From the NCBI RefSeq assembly GCF_040267705.1, contig NZ_CP158374.1, positions 1,860,001 to 1,924,000 of the forward strand: a stretch of DNA of 64,000 bases. Direction: 5' to 3'. A program made the position numbers and the translations under genes. Below the pieces are notes generated by a model. It was not told the origin of the DNA. It ran no database searches and saw only the letters and a program-made list of their open reading frames with translations. Shown piece by piece: positions 17,074 through 27,103 of this stretch. The DNA comes from Agromyces sp. G08B096 (GTDB taxonomy: Bacteria > Actinomycetota > Actinomycetes > Actinomycetales > Microbacteriaceae). Every line of letters begins with the position of its first letter. Position 1 is the first letter of the stretch.

Positions 17074-17994
17074 ATGGCGCGCGGGTTCGATCTGATCGCC
17101 GCCTGTACCGCCTTCGTCGCGGTCGCCGAACGGGAGAGTTTCACTGCGGGGGCCCTCGGGGCGGGCATCACCCAGTCGGTCGCGAGCCGTCGCGTCGCCG
17201 CCCTGGAGGCTCACGTCGGCGGCCGGCTGTTCGATCGGTCGTCACGCCAGGTTGCGCTCACCGAGTTCGGCCGGCGGATCCTCCCTGCCGCCCAGCGGCT
17301 CGTCGCCGCGGCCGACGATCTCGTAGACGAGGTCGACGACGCGCGCCGTGCGCCGGTGCCGATCGCGGTGCCGAGGCACCTCGACCCGGCACTCGGGGCC
17401 CGTCTGTCCGCCGCCGTCGCCGGTGCGATGACGGCGCAGCTCGTCGAGTCCTCACCGCGCGAACGTGACGCTTGGGTCGCCGACGGGCGCGTCCGGCTCG
17501 CCCTGCAGCACGTCGAGCCGGATCGGGCCGCCTGGTCCCGTCCGCTCGGCGTCGCCGGCATCCCGTCACCCCAGCCGCACGATCCCGGAGCGTCGCCTCC
17601 GACCTTGTTCCTCTCCGAACTCCGGCCACGGCGTGGCGGCGGCGACCGCCGCGTCCTGTGGATCCAACCCGAGGACGACGTCCCGCACGTGCGCGATCGC
17701 GTCGAACGCGCTCGAAACGCGGCAGGGCTGACGCCTGGACTCGTCAGAGTGGCCGACGCGCTGGTATGGGCGGCGGCGCGGGCCATGATCCATGACGACC
17801 TCGTGCTGTGCACCCCCGACGAGGCAGGAGCCCTGGGCCTCGAGTGGCGGCCGCTCGGCGATCTCCATCTTCGCCGCGGGTACGCGGTGACGCACCGTGA
17901 CCCCGACCTCGCGGCCCGGTTCACGGCAGCCGGGCGCGCCGTCCTCGCCGCACTGTTCGGAGACGGCTCGGTATCCTCGATCGATGCGCGCTGA
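17074..17994 (+). CDS. LysR family regulator divergent from the beta-lactamase
   Basis: This 306-residue protein has a clear N-terminal winged helix-turn-helix of LysR type (about 5-65): AACTAFVAVAERESFTAG, then ITQSVASRRVAALEAHVG and LFDRSSRQVALTEFG. The C-terminal effector domain is divergent and Arg/Pro-rich. Position, divergent orientation and the dyad in the gap suggest AmpR-like control of bla. The stop overlaps the start of the next serine hydrolase by 11 bases, so both downstream genes are one unit. Confidence 0.88.
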   Translation: MARGFDLIAACTAFVAVAERESFTAGALGAGITQSVASRRVAALEAHVGGRLFDRSSRQVALTEFGRRILPAAQRLVAAADDLVDEVDDARRAPVPIAVPRHLDPALGARLSAAVAGAMTAQLVESSPRERDAWVADGRVRLALQHVEPDRAAWSRPLGVAGIPSPQPHDPGASPPTLFLSELRPRRGGGDRRVLWIQPEDDVPHVRDRVERARNAAGLTPGLVRVADALVWAAARAMIHDDLVLCTPDEAGALGLEWRPLGDLHLRRGYAVTHRDPDLAARFTAAGRAVLAALFGDGSVSSIDAR

Positions 17995-18889
17995 CCGAGT
18001 CGTCCTCCGGACCGCCCGGGAGCACCTCGCCGAGGCCGGTCTCGACGCCTCGATCCTGGTGCGCGACCTCCGATCGGGTCGGGAACTCGCTCTGGACGCC
18101 GACGTGCCGTATCCGCTCGCGTCCGTCGTCAAGCTCCCGCTGGCGCTGACGGTCCTGCGCTCCGCGACGGCTGGGAGACTCGACCTCGCCCGGCCCGTCG
18201 AACTCCGCCCGGATACCCGGACGCCCGGCCCCACCGGCATCTCCCGCTTCCAGCATTCCGCCGTCGTCGCGGTCGAGGATCTGCTCTACCTCGCTCTCGC
18301 CGTCAGCGACGACACCGCCGCCGACGCACTGTTCGCCCTCTGCCCGCCCGACCTGGTCACCGCATCGCTGCGGCAGCTCGGCATCTCCACCATCACGGTG
18401 CGCCACACGATCGCCGAGCTGCACCGCACGCTCGCCAGCGTGCTCTCACCGGCCGAACGCCCGCAGGCGCTGAGCCTCGCGATCGCGGCCGCCACGACCG
18501 GCGGCGGACACCTGATCCCGCAACTCGACGTGACGAGCGCGAACGCCGGCACCGCCCGCGGCCTGGCCGACCTGCTCGAGCTGATCTGGACCGACGACCG
18601 GCTCGCGGAGGAACGAGACCGCCTCCGGGCGCTGCTCGGCGCCAATCTTCTGCGCCACCGGCTCGCTCCCGACCTCGAGTCGGATGAGGCGGCATGGTTC
18701 TCGAAGACCGGCACGTTCCTGCATCTTCGCCACGAGGCCGGCGTCGTCGGCCACTCGGACGGCACCTCGATCGCGGTCGTCGTCCTCAGCCGCTCGAACG
18801 TGCCGGCTCGCGTGCAGCCGGCCGCCGAACAGGCTCTCGGGCACGTCGCCCGACTGCTGCACGATCAGGTGCGCGCGACCGCGTCCTGA
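17984..18889 (+). CDS. Second class A beta-lactamase-like serine hydrolase, cytoplasmic-type
   Basis: This 301-residue protein has the penicillin-recognising fold: S47-VV-K50 (ASVVKLPLAL), S108-D-D110 in place of SDN, and K241-T-G243 (FSKTGTF). A Glu (E145) sits near the Glu166 position, but the ELN part of the motif is missing. No signal peptide is visible, so it may stay in the cytoplasm. It could be a diverged beta-lactamase or a peptidoglycan-fragment hydrolase or sensor. The start overlaps the LysR stop and no clear Shine-Dalgarno sequence is seen. Confidence 0.82.
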   Translation: MRADRVVLRTAREHLAEAGLDASILVRDLRSGRELALDADVPYPLASVVKLPLALTVLRSATAGRLDLARPVELRPDTRTPGPTGISRFQHSAVVAVEDLLYLALAVSDDTAADALFALCPPDLVTASLRQLGISTITVRHTIAELHRTLASVLSPAERPQALSLAIAAATTGGGHLIPQLDVTSANAGTARGLADLLELIWTDDRLAEERDRLRALLGANLLRHRLAPDLESDEAAWFSKTGTFLHLRHEAGVVGHSDGTSIAVVVLSRSNVPARVQPAAEQALGHVARLLHDQVRATAS

Positions 18890-19074
18890 GCGTGATCCTC
18901 CGCGGCGGTTTCGCCGCCGACCGCGCCGGGGACGTAGCAGACGTCGCCCTCGCAGATCATCGAGTCGGCGGCGCCCGTCAGCAGGGTGAACGGCGACGAG
19001 GATGCCTCGGCCGGGGCATCCGTCACCGCCATCTCGATCACCGCATCGCCGGTCGAGGCGTCGTAGCCGCTCAC
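18865..19074 (-). CDS. Small two-cysteine protein coupled to the DsbA/FrnE gene
   Basis: I do not recognise a named family for this 69-residue acidic protein. Its only cysteines form C41-EGDV-C46 in the segment SMICEGDVCYVPG; no signal peptide or membrane helix is seen. The GTG start overlaps the oxidoreductase stop in a GTGA junction, which argues strongly for real translation. The last 25 bases overlap the end of the convergent serine hydrolase gene. A thiol partner or substrate of the oxidoreductase is a reasonable inference. Confidence 0.65.
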   Translation of the reverse strand: MSGYDASTGDAVIEMAVTDAPAEASSSPFTLLTGAADSMICEGDVCYVPGAVGGETAAEDHAQDAVART

Positions 19075-19736
19075 GCGGCGGCCCCGTCGCGCTCGCCCGC
19101 CACCTGTGAGATGACCTGACTGAAGACCTCGACCGGCTGTGCGCCGGAGACGCCGTACTTGCCCTCGAAGACGAAGAACGGCACGCCGTTGATGCCGTAG
19201 GCGCCGGCCTGGGCGATGTCCGCCTGCACGGCGCCGGCGAAGCGGCCGGACTCGAGCGCGTCGCGGGCGGCGTCGGCATCGAGCCCGACCTCGGCGGCGA
19301 GCTCCACCAGCTCGTCGATGCGGCCGACGTGGCGGCCCTCGGTGAAGTAGGCGCGGAACAGCCGCTCGGACAGCTCGAGCTGCCGGCCCTGCTCCTTCGC
19401 GAAGTGCAGCAGCTCGTGCGCCTTCAGCGTCTTCGTGTGCTGCAGCGCGTCGTAGTCGTAGTCGAGGCCGGCGTTCGCTGCGACGCCGGTGACGTGCTCG
19501 AGCATCTGCTGCACCCGCTCCTCGCGCAGACCCTTGTGCTTGGCGAGGAAGTCAACCTCGGTGCCCTCGAAGTCGACGGGCGTGTCGGGTGCGAGCTCGA
19601 ACGAGTGGTACTCGATCTCGATGTCGGGCGCATCTTCGCCGAGCGCGGCGATGCCGCCCTCGAGGTGGCGCTTGCCGATGTAGCACCACGGGCACGCGAC
19701 GTCGGACCAGATGTCGATCTTGATGGGGGAAGTCAC
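19071..19736 (-). CDS. DsbA family oxidoreductase (FrnE-like)
   Basis: This 221-residue cytoplasmic thioredoxin-fold protein has active site C15-PW-C18 in WSDVACPWCYIGKRHLE and no signal peptide. The closing cis-Pro region reads GINGVPFFVF, as in FrnE/2-hydroxychromene isomerase-type DsbA proteins. These handle thiol-disulfide exchange and oxidative stress in actinobacteria and Deinococcus. The start is taken as GTG 19736, with a weak ribosome site. It lies 29 bases after uppS and is coupled to the two-cysteine protein. Confidence 0.9.
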   Translation of the reverse strand: MTSPIKIDIWSDVACPWCYIGKRHLEGGIAALGEDAPDIEIEYHSFELAPDTPVDFEGTEVDFLAKHKGLREERVQQMLEHVTGVAANAGLDYDYDALQHTKTLKAHELLHFAKEQGRQLELSERLFRAYFTEGRHVGRIDELVELAAEVGLDADAARDALESGRFAGAVQADIAQAGAYGINGVPFFVFEGKYGVSGAQPVEVFSQVISQVAGERDGAAA

Positions 19737-19765
19737 GGCACTGGACAACACGGCCCGGCGGCGCG

Positions 19766-20584
19766 CTATTCCGGGGGCGTCTCCGCCGACGGCGCGTCGA
19801 CGGCTCCGCCGAACCGCCGGTTGCGGCTCGCGTACAGCTCGATCGCGCGCCACAGGTCGACGCGCGAGAAATCGGGCCAGAGGGTGTCGAGGAAGACCAT
19901 CTCGGCGTACGCCGACTGCCAGAGCAGGAAGTTCGACGTGCGCTGCTCCCCAGAGCTGCGCACGAACAGGTCGACGTCGGGCAGCTCGGGCACGTAGAGG
20001 CGCTTCGAGATGAGCTTCTCCGAGACCGCCGAGGGCCGCAACCGGCCGGCCGCCACGTCGTCGGCGATCGAACGGACGGCGTCGGTGAGCTCGTTCCGGC
20101 CGCCGTAGTTGACGCACATCGTGAGCGTGAGCGTGTCGTTGCCCGCGGTCAGGCGTTCGGCGAACTGCAGTTCCTCGATCACCGACTTCCAGAGCCGCGG
20201 CTTCCGGCCGGCCCACCGGATGCGCACCCCCCACTCGTTGAGCTGGTCGCGGCGGCGGTGCAGGACGTCGCGGTTGTATCCCATGAGGAATCGGACCTCG
20301 TCGGGGCTGCGCTTCCAGTTCTCCGTCGAGAACGCATACACCGAGACGTGCTTCACGCCGATCTGGATCGCACCCGCGACGACGTCGAGCAGCGCCGCCT
20401 CCCCCGCCTTGTGCCCCTCGATGCGGGTGAGACCCCGGCGGTTCGCCCATCGCCCGTTGCCGTCCATGACGATCGCGACGTGCTCGGGCACCGCGCCCTT
20501 CGGCAGTTCCGGCGGGTAGAGGCCCGTCCAGTCGATCGGGCGGTAGGGCACGGCGTCTTTGTGGGTGTACGGCTTGGGGCTCAC
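19766..20584 (-). CDS. uppS: Isoprenyl (polyprenyl) diphosphate synthase, cis type
   Basis: This 272-residue enzyme adds cis isoprene units to build the polyprenyl diphosphate carrier for cell-wall synthesis. The signature [12 protein letters not shown] contains the catalytic Asp41. Other family parts are [15 protein letters not shown], and the C-terminal [20 protein letters not shown]. The usual actinobacterial product is decaprenyl diphosphate. GTG 20584 overlaps the recO stop (GTGA). Confidence 0.94.
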   Translation of the reverse strand: MSPKPYTHKDAVPYRPIDWTGLYPPELPKGAVPEHVAIVMDGNGRWANRRGLTRIEGHKAGEAALLDVVAGAIQIGVKHVSVYAFSTENWKRSPDEVRFLMGYNRDVLHRRRDQLNEWGVRIRWAGRKPRLWKSVIEELQFAERLTAGNDTLTLTMCVNYGGRNELTDAVRSIADDVAAGRLRPSAVSEKLISKRLYVPELPDVDLFVRSSGEQRTSNFLLWQSAYAEMVFLDTLWPDFSRVDLWRAIELYASRNRRFGGAVDAPSAETPPE

Positions 20585-21402
20585 TGCGGCGCGGGTTCTC
20601 TCGTCGGGTCGGTGGCGGAGTCGGGGGCGGAGTCGGGGGCGGGAACGACGGCGGGCGCCGCCTCGGGCGGGCGCGCGGCATCCCGCGTCACATGCGGGAG
20701 CGAACGGAGCCCTCGTTCGAGGTGCCACTGGGTGTACGCGGCGATGATGCCGCTCGCCTGGTTGCGGTCGCGATCGCCTGCCGCCTCGGCGTGCGCCCAG
20801 TCGCCCGCGAGGAGCGAGCCCAGCAGGCCGATGGTCGACGGCGCGATGCGGGGCGCGCCGGGCGGTGCGCACTCGTTGCACACCACCCCGCCGAGCTGCA
20901 CGACGACGGCGGTGTGGTCACCCGCGCGCCCGCACCTGGCGCAGTCCTGGAAGCTCGGCGCCCAGCCGGCGAGGGCGAGCGCGCGCAACAGGTACGAGTC
21001 GAGCGTGAGCACCGGCCCGTGCTCGCGCCGGGCGAGCGAGCGCAGCGCGCCGACCAGCAGGAGGTACTGCTGCAGCGACCCCTCCGCCTCGGTGACGCGG
21101 TCGGCGGTCTCCACCATCGCGTTCGCGGCGGTGTAGGCGGCGTAGTCCTGGGAGATCTCGGCGCCGTAGGAGCCGAGCGACTCGGCCTGCGTGATCACGT
21201 CGAGCGTGCGCCCCTCGTACAGCTGCAGGTCGGCGACCATGAAGGGCTCCAGCCGCGCCCCGAACTTGGAGGCGGTGCGCCGCACGCCTTTCGCCACCGC
21301 CCGGATCTTGCCGTGACGCCGGGTGAGGAGCGTGACGATGCGGTCGGCCTCGCCCAGCTTGTGGGTGCGGAGCACGACGGCTTCATCTCGGTAGACCGGC
21401 AC
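20581..21402 (-). CDS. recO: DNA repair protein RecO
   Basis: This 273-residue protein loads RecA with RecR in the RecFOR pathway. The N-terminal OB fold begins [20 protein letters not shown] with [14 protein letters not shown]. The zinc-binding cysteines are CARC and, further on, CNEC (about 178-200). The last 35 residues are a Pro/Ala-rich tail. It heads a recO-uppS-frnE-small protein operon. The GTG start follows GAGAAT by six bases, so the message is probably leaderless. Confidence 0.94.
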   Translation of the reverse strand: MPVYRDEAVVLRTHKLGEADRIVTLLTRRHGKIRAVAKGVRRTASKFGARLEPFMVADLQLYEGRTLDVITQAESLGSYGAEISQDYAAYTAANAMVETADRVTEAEGSLQQYLLLVGALRSLARREHGPVLTLDSYLLRALALAGWAPSFQDCARCGRAGDHTAVVVQLGGVVCNECAPPGAPRIAPSTIGLLGSLLAGDWAHAEAAGDRDRNQASGIIAAYTQWHLERGLRSLPHVTRDAARPPEAAPAVVPAPDSAPDSATDPTREPAPQ

Positions 21403-21408
21403 CCGTCG

Positions 21409-21414
21409 ATTCTC
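21409..21414 (-). promoter_or_regulatory. GAGAAT promoter box before recO
   Basis: GGGAGAATCG lies six bases before the recO GTG, with no Shine-Dalgarno sequence. It matches the boxes before lepA and dusB. Confidence 0.45.
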
Positions 21415-21483
21415 CCACCCCCGCCGGAGCGCCGCGGCAGGAGGAGCGGATGTCGCGCGGGCCGTTCATGCTTCACTGGGTTC

Positions 21484-22170
21484 GTGGAATCCGCGCAGTT
21501 CACCATCCCGCTCTGGCTCGACCTCACGGCCGTCGGCCTCGGCGGCATCCAGGGCGCGCTCTTCGCGTCGGGGTTCCGCGGTGAGCGCCGACTCGACTTC
21601 CTCGGCGTGGCGATCATCGGCACACTCGTCGGCCTCGGCGGCGGCCTGATCCGCGACCTGCTGCTCGGGCTGCCGCCCGCGAGCCTGCAGAGCAATTGGT
21701 ACCTCGTCACGGCGATCGCCGCCTCGCTCCTCGGCATGCTGCTCGCGGCGCCCTTGCAGCGCCTGAACGCCGTGATCGTCGGCCTCGACGCGCTCGTCAT
21801 CGGACTGTTCGGCGCCTTCGGCACCAGCAAGGCGCTGAGTGTCGGCGTGCCGCTCGTGCCGGCCGTGTTCGTCGGCGTGTGCGCCGCCGTGGGCGGCGGC
21901 GTGCTCCGCGACGTCCTGATGAGCCTGCCGGTCTCGATCATGCACGTCGGCTCGCTCTACGCGGTCGCCGCGGCGGCGGGATGCCTCGTCCTCGCGCTGC
22001 TCGACCTGTTCCACGTTCCGATCTTCATCGCCGGCATCGTGGGCGTCGCCGTGACGACGGTCATCCGGTGGCTCGCCGTGATCTTCGACGTGTCGCTGCC
22101 CGAGCAGCGCATGCTCTACCGGCGGAAGGTCGCGACGGAGACCGGCATGATGCCGGTCATCCGTCGCTGA
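21484..22170 (+). CDS. TRIC/UPF0126 family membrane protein
   Basis: This 228-residue protein has about seven membrane helices in two similar halves, each with the glycine-rich kink motif: VGLGGGLIRDLLLG and AVGGGVLRDVLM. These mark the prokaryotic TRIC-type cation channel family (YadS/YicG). Substrate and physiology are unknown here. GTG 21484 is the start that keeps only the first helix and short tail. It ends 19 bases from the convergent leuA stop, with no hairpin between. Confidence 0.87.
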   Translation: MESAQFTIPLWLDLTAVGLGGIQGALFASGFRGERRLDFLGVAIIGTLVGLGGGLIRDLLLGLPPASLQSNWYLVTAIAASLLGMLLAAPLQRLNAVIVGLDALVIGLFGAFGTSKALSVGVPLVPAVFVGVCAAVGGGVLRDVLMSLPVSIMHVGSLYAVAAAAGCLVLALLDLFHVPIFIAGIVGVAVTTVIRWLAVIFDVSLPEQRMLYRRKVATETGMMPVIRR

Positions 22171-22189
22171 CCCGTTCGCCCGACGTGGC

Positions 22190-24033
<1,844 letters not shown>

Positions 24034-24049
<16 letters not shown>

Positions 24050-24078
24050 CAGCTAAGGAGAAGCAGGCCGTGACGCAC
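24034..24078 (-). CDS. leuL: leu leader peptide (14 residues)
   Basis: The GTG at 24078 opens a 14-codon frame reading MRHGLLLLSCRSES, with four consecutive leucine codons, CTG CTT CTC CTT, and a TAG stop. A TAGCCT -10 box ends six bases upstream, so the message should start at the GTG and need no ribosome-binding site. The codons after the Leu run form the 5' arm of the attenuator. The peptide itself needs no function; its translation rate reports charged tRNA-Leu supply. Confidence 0.75.
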
Positions 24079-24084
24079 ACGCCA

Positions 24085-24090
24085 AGGCTA
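24085..24090 (-). promoter_or_regulatory. -10 box for the leuL-leuA transcript
   Basis: TAGCCT on the minus strand is six bases before the leader GTG. It lies between the upstream terminator hairpin and the leader. Confidence 0.55.
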
Positions 24091-24119
24091 GCACCGTCAC
24101 CGGCGGTCCCGGAACGGAC

Positions 24120-24156
24120 GATGAGCGGATGCCTCCCCGCGAGGCATCCGCTCATC
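24120..24156 (-). terminator. Terminator of the ABC exporter operon
   Basis: A perfect 16-base stem, GATGAGCGGATGCCTC with its complement, encloses the loop CCCGC 40 bases past the permease stop. Each arm contains one copy of the GGATGCC/GGCATCC heptamer that recurs through the window. It insulates the exporter operon from the leuA promoter. Confidence 0.75.
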
Positions 24157-24196
24157 CGATTCCGCTCCGGGCGGCTCCCCGCGCCCGAGGCGGGGC

Positions 24197-25594
24197 TCAG
24201 TCGGCCGCGAGGGCCACGACCGGGGCCACGCGCATCGCCCGGCGCGCCGGCGCGATCGACGCGACCAGGGTGAGGACGCCCGCCGCGACGGCGAGCACGC
24301 CGAACATGACCCACGGGATGCCGGGCAGCACGATGGCGGGCTCCCCCTGCGCTCCGCCGAGCAGCGCCTGCGCGCCAGCCCAGCCGTACACGAAGCCGAG
24401 CACGATGCCCGTGAGGGTGGCGGCGACGGTCAGGGCGGCCGCCTCGGCGACGATCATGCCCCGCAGCTGGCGGCGGTCGAACCCGAGGGCGCGCAGCAGC
24501 CCGAGCTCCCGCGTGCGCTGCAGCACGCTGAGCGACAGCGTGTTCACCATGCCGATCGCGGCGATGAGCGCGCTGAACCCGATGAGCACGCTGAAGACCG
24601 CGACCGTGACGTTCAGCATCTCGTCGATGCCGGCGTAGACCTCCGGCTGCACCTCCTGGGCAGCGAGCAGCAGCTCCCGGTACGACTGCATCGTGACGGC
24701 GAACGTGGTCACGAGCGTGACGCCGATCACGAGCCCGATCGTCATCCGCGAGCTCCGCTCGGGGTGGCGCACGGCGTTCTCCGCCGCGAGCCGCGCCGCA
24801 GGCGACGGGCCGAGCAGCCGCCCCACGAGCCGGAGCACGGGCGGCATGACCACCTGCGCGGCCAGCACGATGCCGGTGAACGAGAGGATGCCTCCCACCA
24901 TCGCGACGAGGACGCCGTAGGGCTCGTCGAAGCCCCAGATGATCCCGGCGACGAGCAACGCCGCCCCGACCAGGACGAGCACGAGCGCGGTGGCGTTGCG
25001 GCCCCGGCGACTCCCGAGCTCCTCGCGGTCCTGCTCGTGCGAGTTGCCGATCGCCTGGATCGGACGTACGCGCAGCACGCGCCGGGATCCGACCCACGAC
25101 GCCAGCCAGGTCGTGAGCACGACGGCGATGGCCGGCAGCACCACGGCCGGATTGAGGTAGTCGTACGACGTCTCGGGCATGAGACCGGTGAGCTCCGCGT
25201 ACCGCTGCAGCCCGAATGCGGCCGCCGTGCCGAGGACCATGCCCGCGACGGCGCCGATGAGTCCGACGAGCAGCCCCTCGCGGGCGATGCGCGCGCGTTC
25301 ACCGCGTGCACTCGACCCGATGAGCCGCAGCAGCGCGATGAGCCGCGTGCGGCCGGCCACGACCGTCGACACGGTGTTGGCCGTGACGATCGCACTCACG
25401 TACACGGCGATCACGACGAACACGCCGGCGACGATGCCCAGCATGAGCGCGACGGTGTCGCTCTCCCCGGTCACATCGTCGGCGCTGATCGCGGCGGCCA
25501 GCAGGCCCGTCACGTGCAGCAGCGTCACGCCGAATGTGCCCGCCAGCACGGCGACGAGGAGCGTCGGTAGCTGGTCCTTCAGCCGAGTCTGCAT
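24197..25594 (-). CDS. FtsX-like ABC transporter permease
   Basis: This 465-residue permease appears to contain two FtsX-type domains. The first spans about 10-140 with three helices. The second, about 280-460, begins near SSRMTIGLVIGVTLVTTFAV and holds NTLSLSVLQRTRELGLLRALGFDRRQ, the characteristic coupling segment. It resembles LolE/MacB-like exporters of lipids, lipoproteins or peptides. The ATG shares a base with the stop of the partner ATPase gene. Substrate unknown. Confidence 0.88.
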   Translation of the reverse strand: MQTRLKDQLPTLLVAVLAGTFGVTLLHVTGLLAAAISADDVTGESDTVALMLGIVAGVFVVIAVYVSAIVTANTVSTVVAGRTRLIALLRLIGSSARGERARIAREGLLVGLIGAVAGMVLGTAAAFGLQRYAELTGLMPETSYDYLNPAVVLPAIAVVLTTWLASWVGSRRVLRVRPIQAIGNSHEQDREELGSRRGRNATALVLVLVGAALLVAGIIWGFDEPYGVLVAMVGGILSFTGIVLAAQVVMPPVLRLVGRLLGPSPAARLAAENAVRHPERSSRMTIGLVIGVTLVTTFAVTMQSYRELLLAAQEVQPEVYAGIDEMLNVTVAVFSVLIGFSALIAAIGMVNTLSLSVLQRTRELGLLRALGFDRRQLRGMIVAEAAALTVAATLTGIVLGFVYGWAGAQALLGGAQGEPAIVLPGIPWVMFGVLAVAAGVLTLVASIAPARRAMRVAPVVALAAD

Positions 25595-26355
25595 CACGCG
25601 GCCCGTTCCATCGAGAGCATGAACGACGAGATCTCCTCCGGCGTCGACCGCGCGGCGTCGCGCACGATCCGCCCGTCGGCGAGGAAGAGGATGCGGTCGG
25701 CGTAGCTCGCGGCCACGGGGTCGTGGGTCACCATCGCGATCGACTGGCCCGACGTCGCGCTCGCCGACGCGAGCAGCCCCAGCACCTCGCGCCCGGTGCG
25801 CGAGTCGAGGTTGCCGGTCGGCTCGTCGGCGAAGACGAGGTCGGGCCGCGTCGCGAGCGCCCGGGCGATCGCGACGCGCTGCTGCTGACCGCCCGACAGC
25901 TCGTGCGGCCGGTGATCCATGCGCGCACGCAGTCCGAGGGTGTCGATGAGCTCGTCGATCCAGACCTGCTCCTCGAGGCTCGGCCGTCGGCCGTCGAGCT
26001 CGAACGGCAGCAGCACGTTGCCCCGCACGTCGAGCGTCGGCACGAGGTTGAACGACTGGAAGATGAAGCCGATGCGTCGACGGCGGAGCACGGTCAGGGC
26101 GCTGTCGGAGAGCTCGGTGATGTCGGTGTCGCCGAGCCACACCCGGCCCGAGGTCGGCGAGTCGAGCCCCGCCATGATGTGCATGAGGGTCGACTTGCCC
26201 GAGCCCGAGGGCCCCATGATCGCGGTGAACTCGCCGCGGCGGAGGCCGAGGGAGACGTCGTCGAGCGCGGTGACCGCGCCGGAGCCCGAGCCGTAGCGCT
26301 TCCCGAGGGTGGCGACGCGGGCGATGAGACCGAGGTCGGAGGGTTGGATCTGCAT
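25594..26355 (-). CDS. ABC exporter ATPase, LolD/MacB type
   Basis: This 253-residue ATPase has Walker A GPSGSGKST (about 48-56), FQSFNLVPTLDVRGNV as Q-loop, signature LSGGQQQR, Walker B LVFADEPTGNLDS and THD as H-loop. FNLVPTL and GNLDS place it in the LolD/MacB/FtsE group. I chose ATG 26355; a start at 26418 would lie inside a hairpin. It pairs with the FtsX-like permease. Downstream of a two-component operon on the same strand, it may be that system's target. Confidence 0.88.
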   Translation of the reverse strand: MQIQPSDLGLIARVATLGKRYGSGSGAVTALDDVSLGLRRGEFTAIMGPSGSGKSTLMHIMAGLDSPTSGRVWLGDTDITELSDSALTVLRRRRIGFIFQSFNLVPTLDVRGNVLLPFELDGRRPSLEEQVWIDELIDTLGLRARMDHRPHELSGGQQQRVAIARALATRPDLVFADEPTGNLDSRTGREVLGLLASASATSGQSIAMVTHDPVAASYADRILFLADGRIVRDAARSTPEEISSFMLSMERAA

Positions 26356-26412
26356 GCCTCCGACGCTACGGACGGCCGCGGGGGCGGGGCATCCGGCGGC
26401 GGAAGGGTCTGC

Positions 26413-26432
26413 CGTCATCCCGGAGGATGACG
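26413..26432 (-). terminator. Hairpin between response regulator and ABC operon
   Basis: CGTCATCC and GGATGACG form an eight-base stem with the loop CGGA, five bases past the response regulator stop. It probably ends or attenuates that transcript before the exporter genes. Confidence 0.55.
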
Positions 26433-26437
26433 TCGCG

Positions 26438-27103
26438 TCAGCCCGGCAGCTCGTGCTCGTATGCGAACACGACGAGCTGCACCCGGTCGCGCAGGCCGAG
26501 CTTGGCGAGGATGCGGCTCACGTGCGTCTTCACCGTCGCCTCGCTGAGGAACTCCGACGCCGCGATCTCCGAATTCGACAGGCCCTTCGCCGCGAGGGCG
26601 AAGATCTCCCGCTCGCGTGCGGTGAGCTCCGACCAGGCCGCCGGCGCCGGGCGCCGGCCGCTGCCCCGCCCGACATGGGCGAAGAGCTCGCGCGTCGCCG
26701 TCGCCGCGATGACGGCGTTGCCCTGGTGGACCGTGCGGATCGCCGCGAGGAGGAAGCCGGGATCGGCGTCCTTCAGCACGAACCCGCTCGCCCCGGCACG
26801 GATCGCACGGGCCGCGTTCTCGTCGAGATCGAACGTCGTGAGCACGAGCACGCGCGGGGGCGTGCGACCGGCCCGGTCGGCCTCGGCGAGGATGCGCTCG
26901 GTCGCCTGGATGCCGTCGAGGAGCGGCATCCGCACGTCCATCAGCACCACGTCGGGCCTGGCGCGCTCGACGAGCGCGACGGCCTGCATGCCGTCGCCCG
27001 CCTCACCGGCGAACTCGAGGTCGGGCTGCGACTCGATGAGCATGCGGACGCCGGCGCGGAACAGCGCCTGATCGTCGACGAGGGCGACGCGGATGCGGGT
27101 CAT
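26438..27103 (-). CDS. NarL/LuxR-type response regulator
   Basis: This 221-residue protein has a receiver domain with acidic pair D10-D11 and phospho-acceptor Asp56 (VVLMDVRMP), conserved Thr in VLTTFD and Lys in FVLKDADP. A LuxR-type helix-turn-helix follows (LTAREREIFALAAKGLSNSE through ATVKTHVSRILAKLG). The ATG overlaps the kinase stop (ATGA). It may control the adjacent LolD/FtsX exporter, as such pairs often do in actinobacteria and firmicutes. Confidence 0.93.
   Translation of the reverse strand: MTRIRVALVDDQALFRAGVRMLIESQPDLEFAGEAGDGMQAVALVERARPDVVLMDVRMPLLDGIQATERILAEADRAGRTPPRVLVLTTFDLDENAARAIRAGASGFVLKDADPGFLLAAIRTVHQGNAVIAATATRELFAHVGRGSGRRPAPAAWSELTAREREIFALAAKGLSNSEIAASEFLSEATVKTHVSRILAKLGLRDRVQLVVFAYEHELPG

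Noticed and set aside
26356-26418. Longer N-terminus for the LolD-type ATPase (start at 26418)
   Set aside because: The extra residues are low complexity, and the start codon would lie inside a hairpin. Homologous architecture begins near 26355.
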